Assembly (NCBI GenBank): GCA_047639575.1
Contig: JBLIOB010000085.1
Span: 1 to 15,392 of the forward strand
DNA length: 15,392 nt
Reading direction: 5' to 3'
Source: JBLIOB01 sp047639575
GTDB lineage: Bacteria > Bacteroidota > Bacteroidia > Flavobacteriales_D > Parvicellaceae
Position 1 is the stretch's first letter. Each line of letters starts with the position of its first letter. Of this stretch, positions 14,864 to 15,392 are shown in pieces. Under the pieces are notes generated by a model. It ran no database searches. It saw only the letters and a program-made list of their open reading frames with translations, and had not been told where the DNA came from. The translations under genes were made by a program, and so were the position numbers.

Positions 14864-15387
14864 GGCCGTTAGTCTGGAATATATTGCGCTTTATAATTCT
14901 GGTTCCTTTTCAGGCATTGGTAATTCATAAAATTGAGTTTGGAGATTATTCCAGCTACTTCAATGGGTTCCTTTATGTTTTATTTATCCTGATGTTGCCT
15001 TTTGAAACTCCAAAGTGGTTAACCTTGACCTTAGCATTTGCGCTGGGAATTTCGTTAGATATGTTTTCTGGAACCATTGGTATGCACGCATCCGCTTGTG
15101 TTTTAATGGCGTTTGCACGCCCCCGAATCATGAAAATATTGGCAAGTAGCGATGAATACGAATTTAGAAACAAACCCACCATTCACGTAATGGGCTTTCG
15201 TTGGTATGTGTCCTATGCGTTTTTATTATGTGTTTTACATCACTTTTGGTTTTTTCTGGTAGAAGACTTTAGGTTTACTGAGATTCACATTATCTTATTA
15301 AAGACCCTAGGTAGCGCTTTGTTCACTACGTTCCTAATTGTCTTAACGCAGTACTTATTCTTTAGCCGAAGAAAAGAAAATGGATAG
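14860..15387 (+). CDS. mreD: Rod shape-determining protein MreD
   Basis: The product is 175 residues and is strongly hydrophobic. About five to six membrane segments can be seen, near 8-22, 33-48, 54-71, 75-88, 112-134 and 145-168. MreD is an integral inner-membrane component of the elongasome and works with MreC. MreD sequences vary widely, and the call rests on membrane topology, length and position directly after mreC, with 'GISLDMFSGTIGMHA' matching the usual D-x-x-x-G-x-x-G region. Its ATG overlaps the mreC stop as ATGA, so translational coupling is likely. Confidence 0.9.
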   Translation: MRPLVWNILRFIILVPFQALVIHKIEFGDYSSYFNGFLYVLFILMLPFETPKWLTLTLAFALGISLDMFSGTIGMHASACVLMAFARPRIMKILASSDEYEFRNKPTIHVMGFRWYVSYAFLLCVLHHFWFFLVEDFRFTEIHIILLKTLGSALFTTFLIVLTQYLFFSRRKENG

Positions 15388-15392
15388 TGTTC
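15380..15392 (+). CDS. Possible start of the next gene, expected to be PBP2 (mrdA), cut by the window edge
   Basis: An ATG at 15380 opens a frame (Met-Asp-Ser-Val) overlapping the last eight bases of mreD and running off the window. In many Bacteroidota mreD is followed by mrdA, which encodes the elongation-specific transpeptidase PBP2, and then rodA. Only four codons are visible, so the identity is inferred from context alone and the start could lie further downstream. Confidence 0.3.

Overview
The window looks like chromosome from a member of Bacteroidota, most likely the Flavobacteriia. The evidence is the AT-rich sequence, a giant secreted protein ending in a type IX secretion (T9SS) sorting domain, SprB-like repeats, a TTG-N20-xAnnTTTG type promoter, sparse Shine-Dalgarno sites, and a purH-mreB-mreC-mreD order that I recall from flavobacterial genomes. 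No rRNA, tRNA, CRISPR array, insertion sequence or integrase was seen.

Left edge (1-772): the last 87 codons of mfd (transcription-repair coupling factor) are followed one base later by a small DinB-superfamily gene, probably co-transcribed. A 90-base gap with a perfect 14-base palindrome follows.

Centre (863-10429): one gene of about 9.6 kb fills 62% of the window. It encodes a ~3188-residue exported protein. In order it has a signal peptide, an M6 (InhA-like) zinc metalloprotease domain, two Fn3-MAM units, three long Fn3-LamG-X units (X is a ~140-residue module I cannot name), a middle C-terminal region of a style common in large Bacteroidota surface proteins, two SprB-like repeats and a T9SS type A sorting tail. 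It reads as a cell-surface or secreted adhesive protease. A small outer-membrane beta-barrel gene (10444-11022, minus strand) converges on it with a 14-base gap.

Right part (11228-15392): purH, which carries out the last two steps of IMP synthesis and has its own candidate promoter, is followed by the cell-shape operon mreB-mreC-mreD. MreB is the actin-like filament, and MreC and MreD are its inner-membrane partners. A possible start of the next gene (expected to be the PBP2 gene mrdA) overlaps the end of mreD at the window edge. A 33-base imperfect inverted repeat lies just upstream of the mreB ribosome binding site.

The flanking genes are ordinary housekeeping genes. The accessory content is the giant protease-adhesin and the barrel gene between the DinB-family gene and purH. 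The most unusual item is the thrice-repeated X module inside the giant protein.
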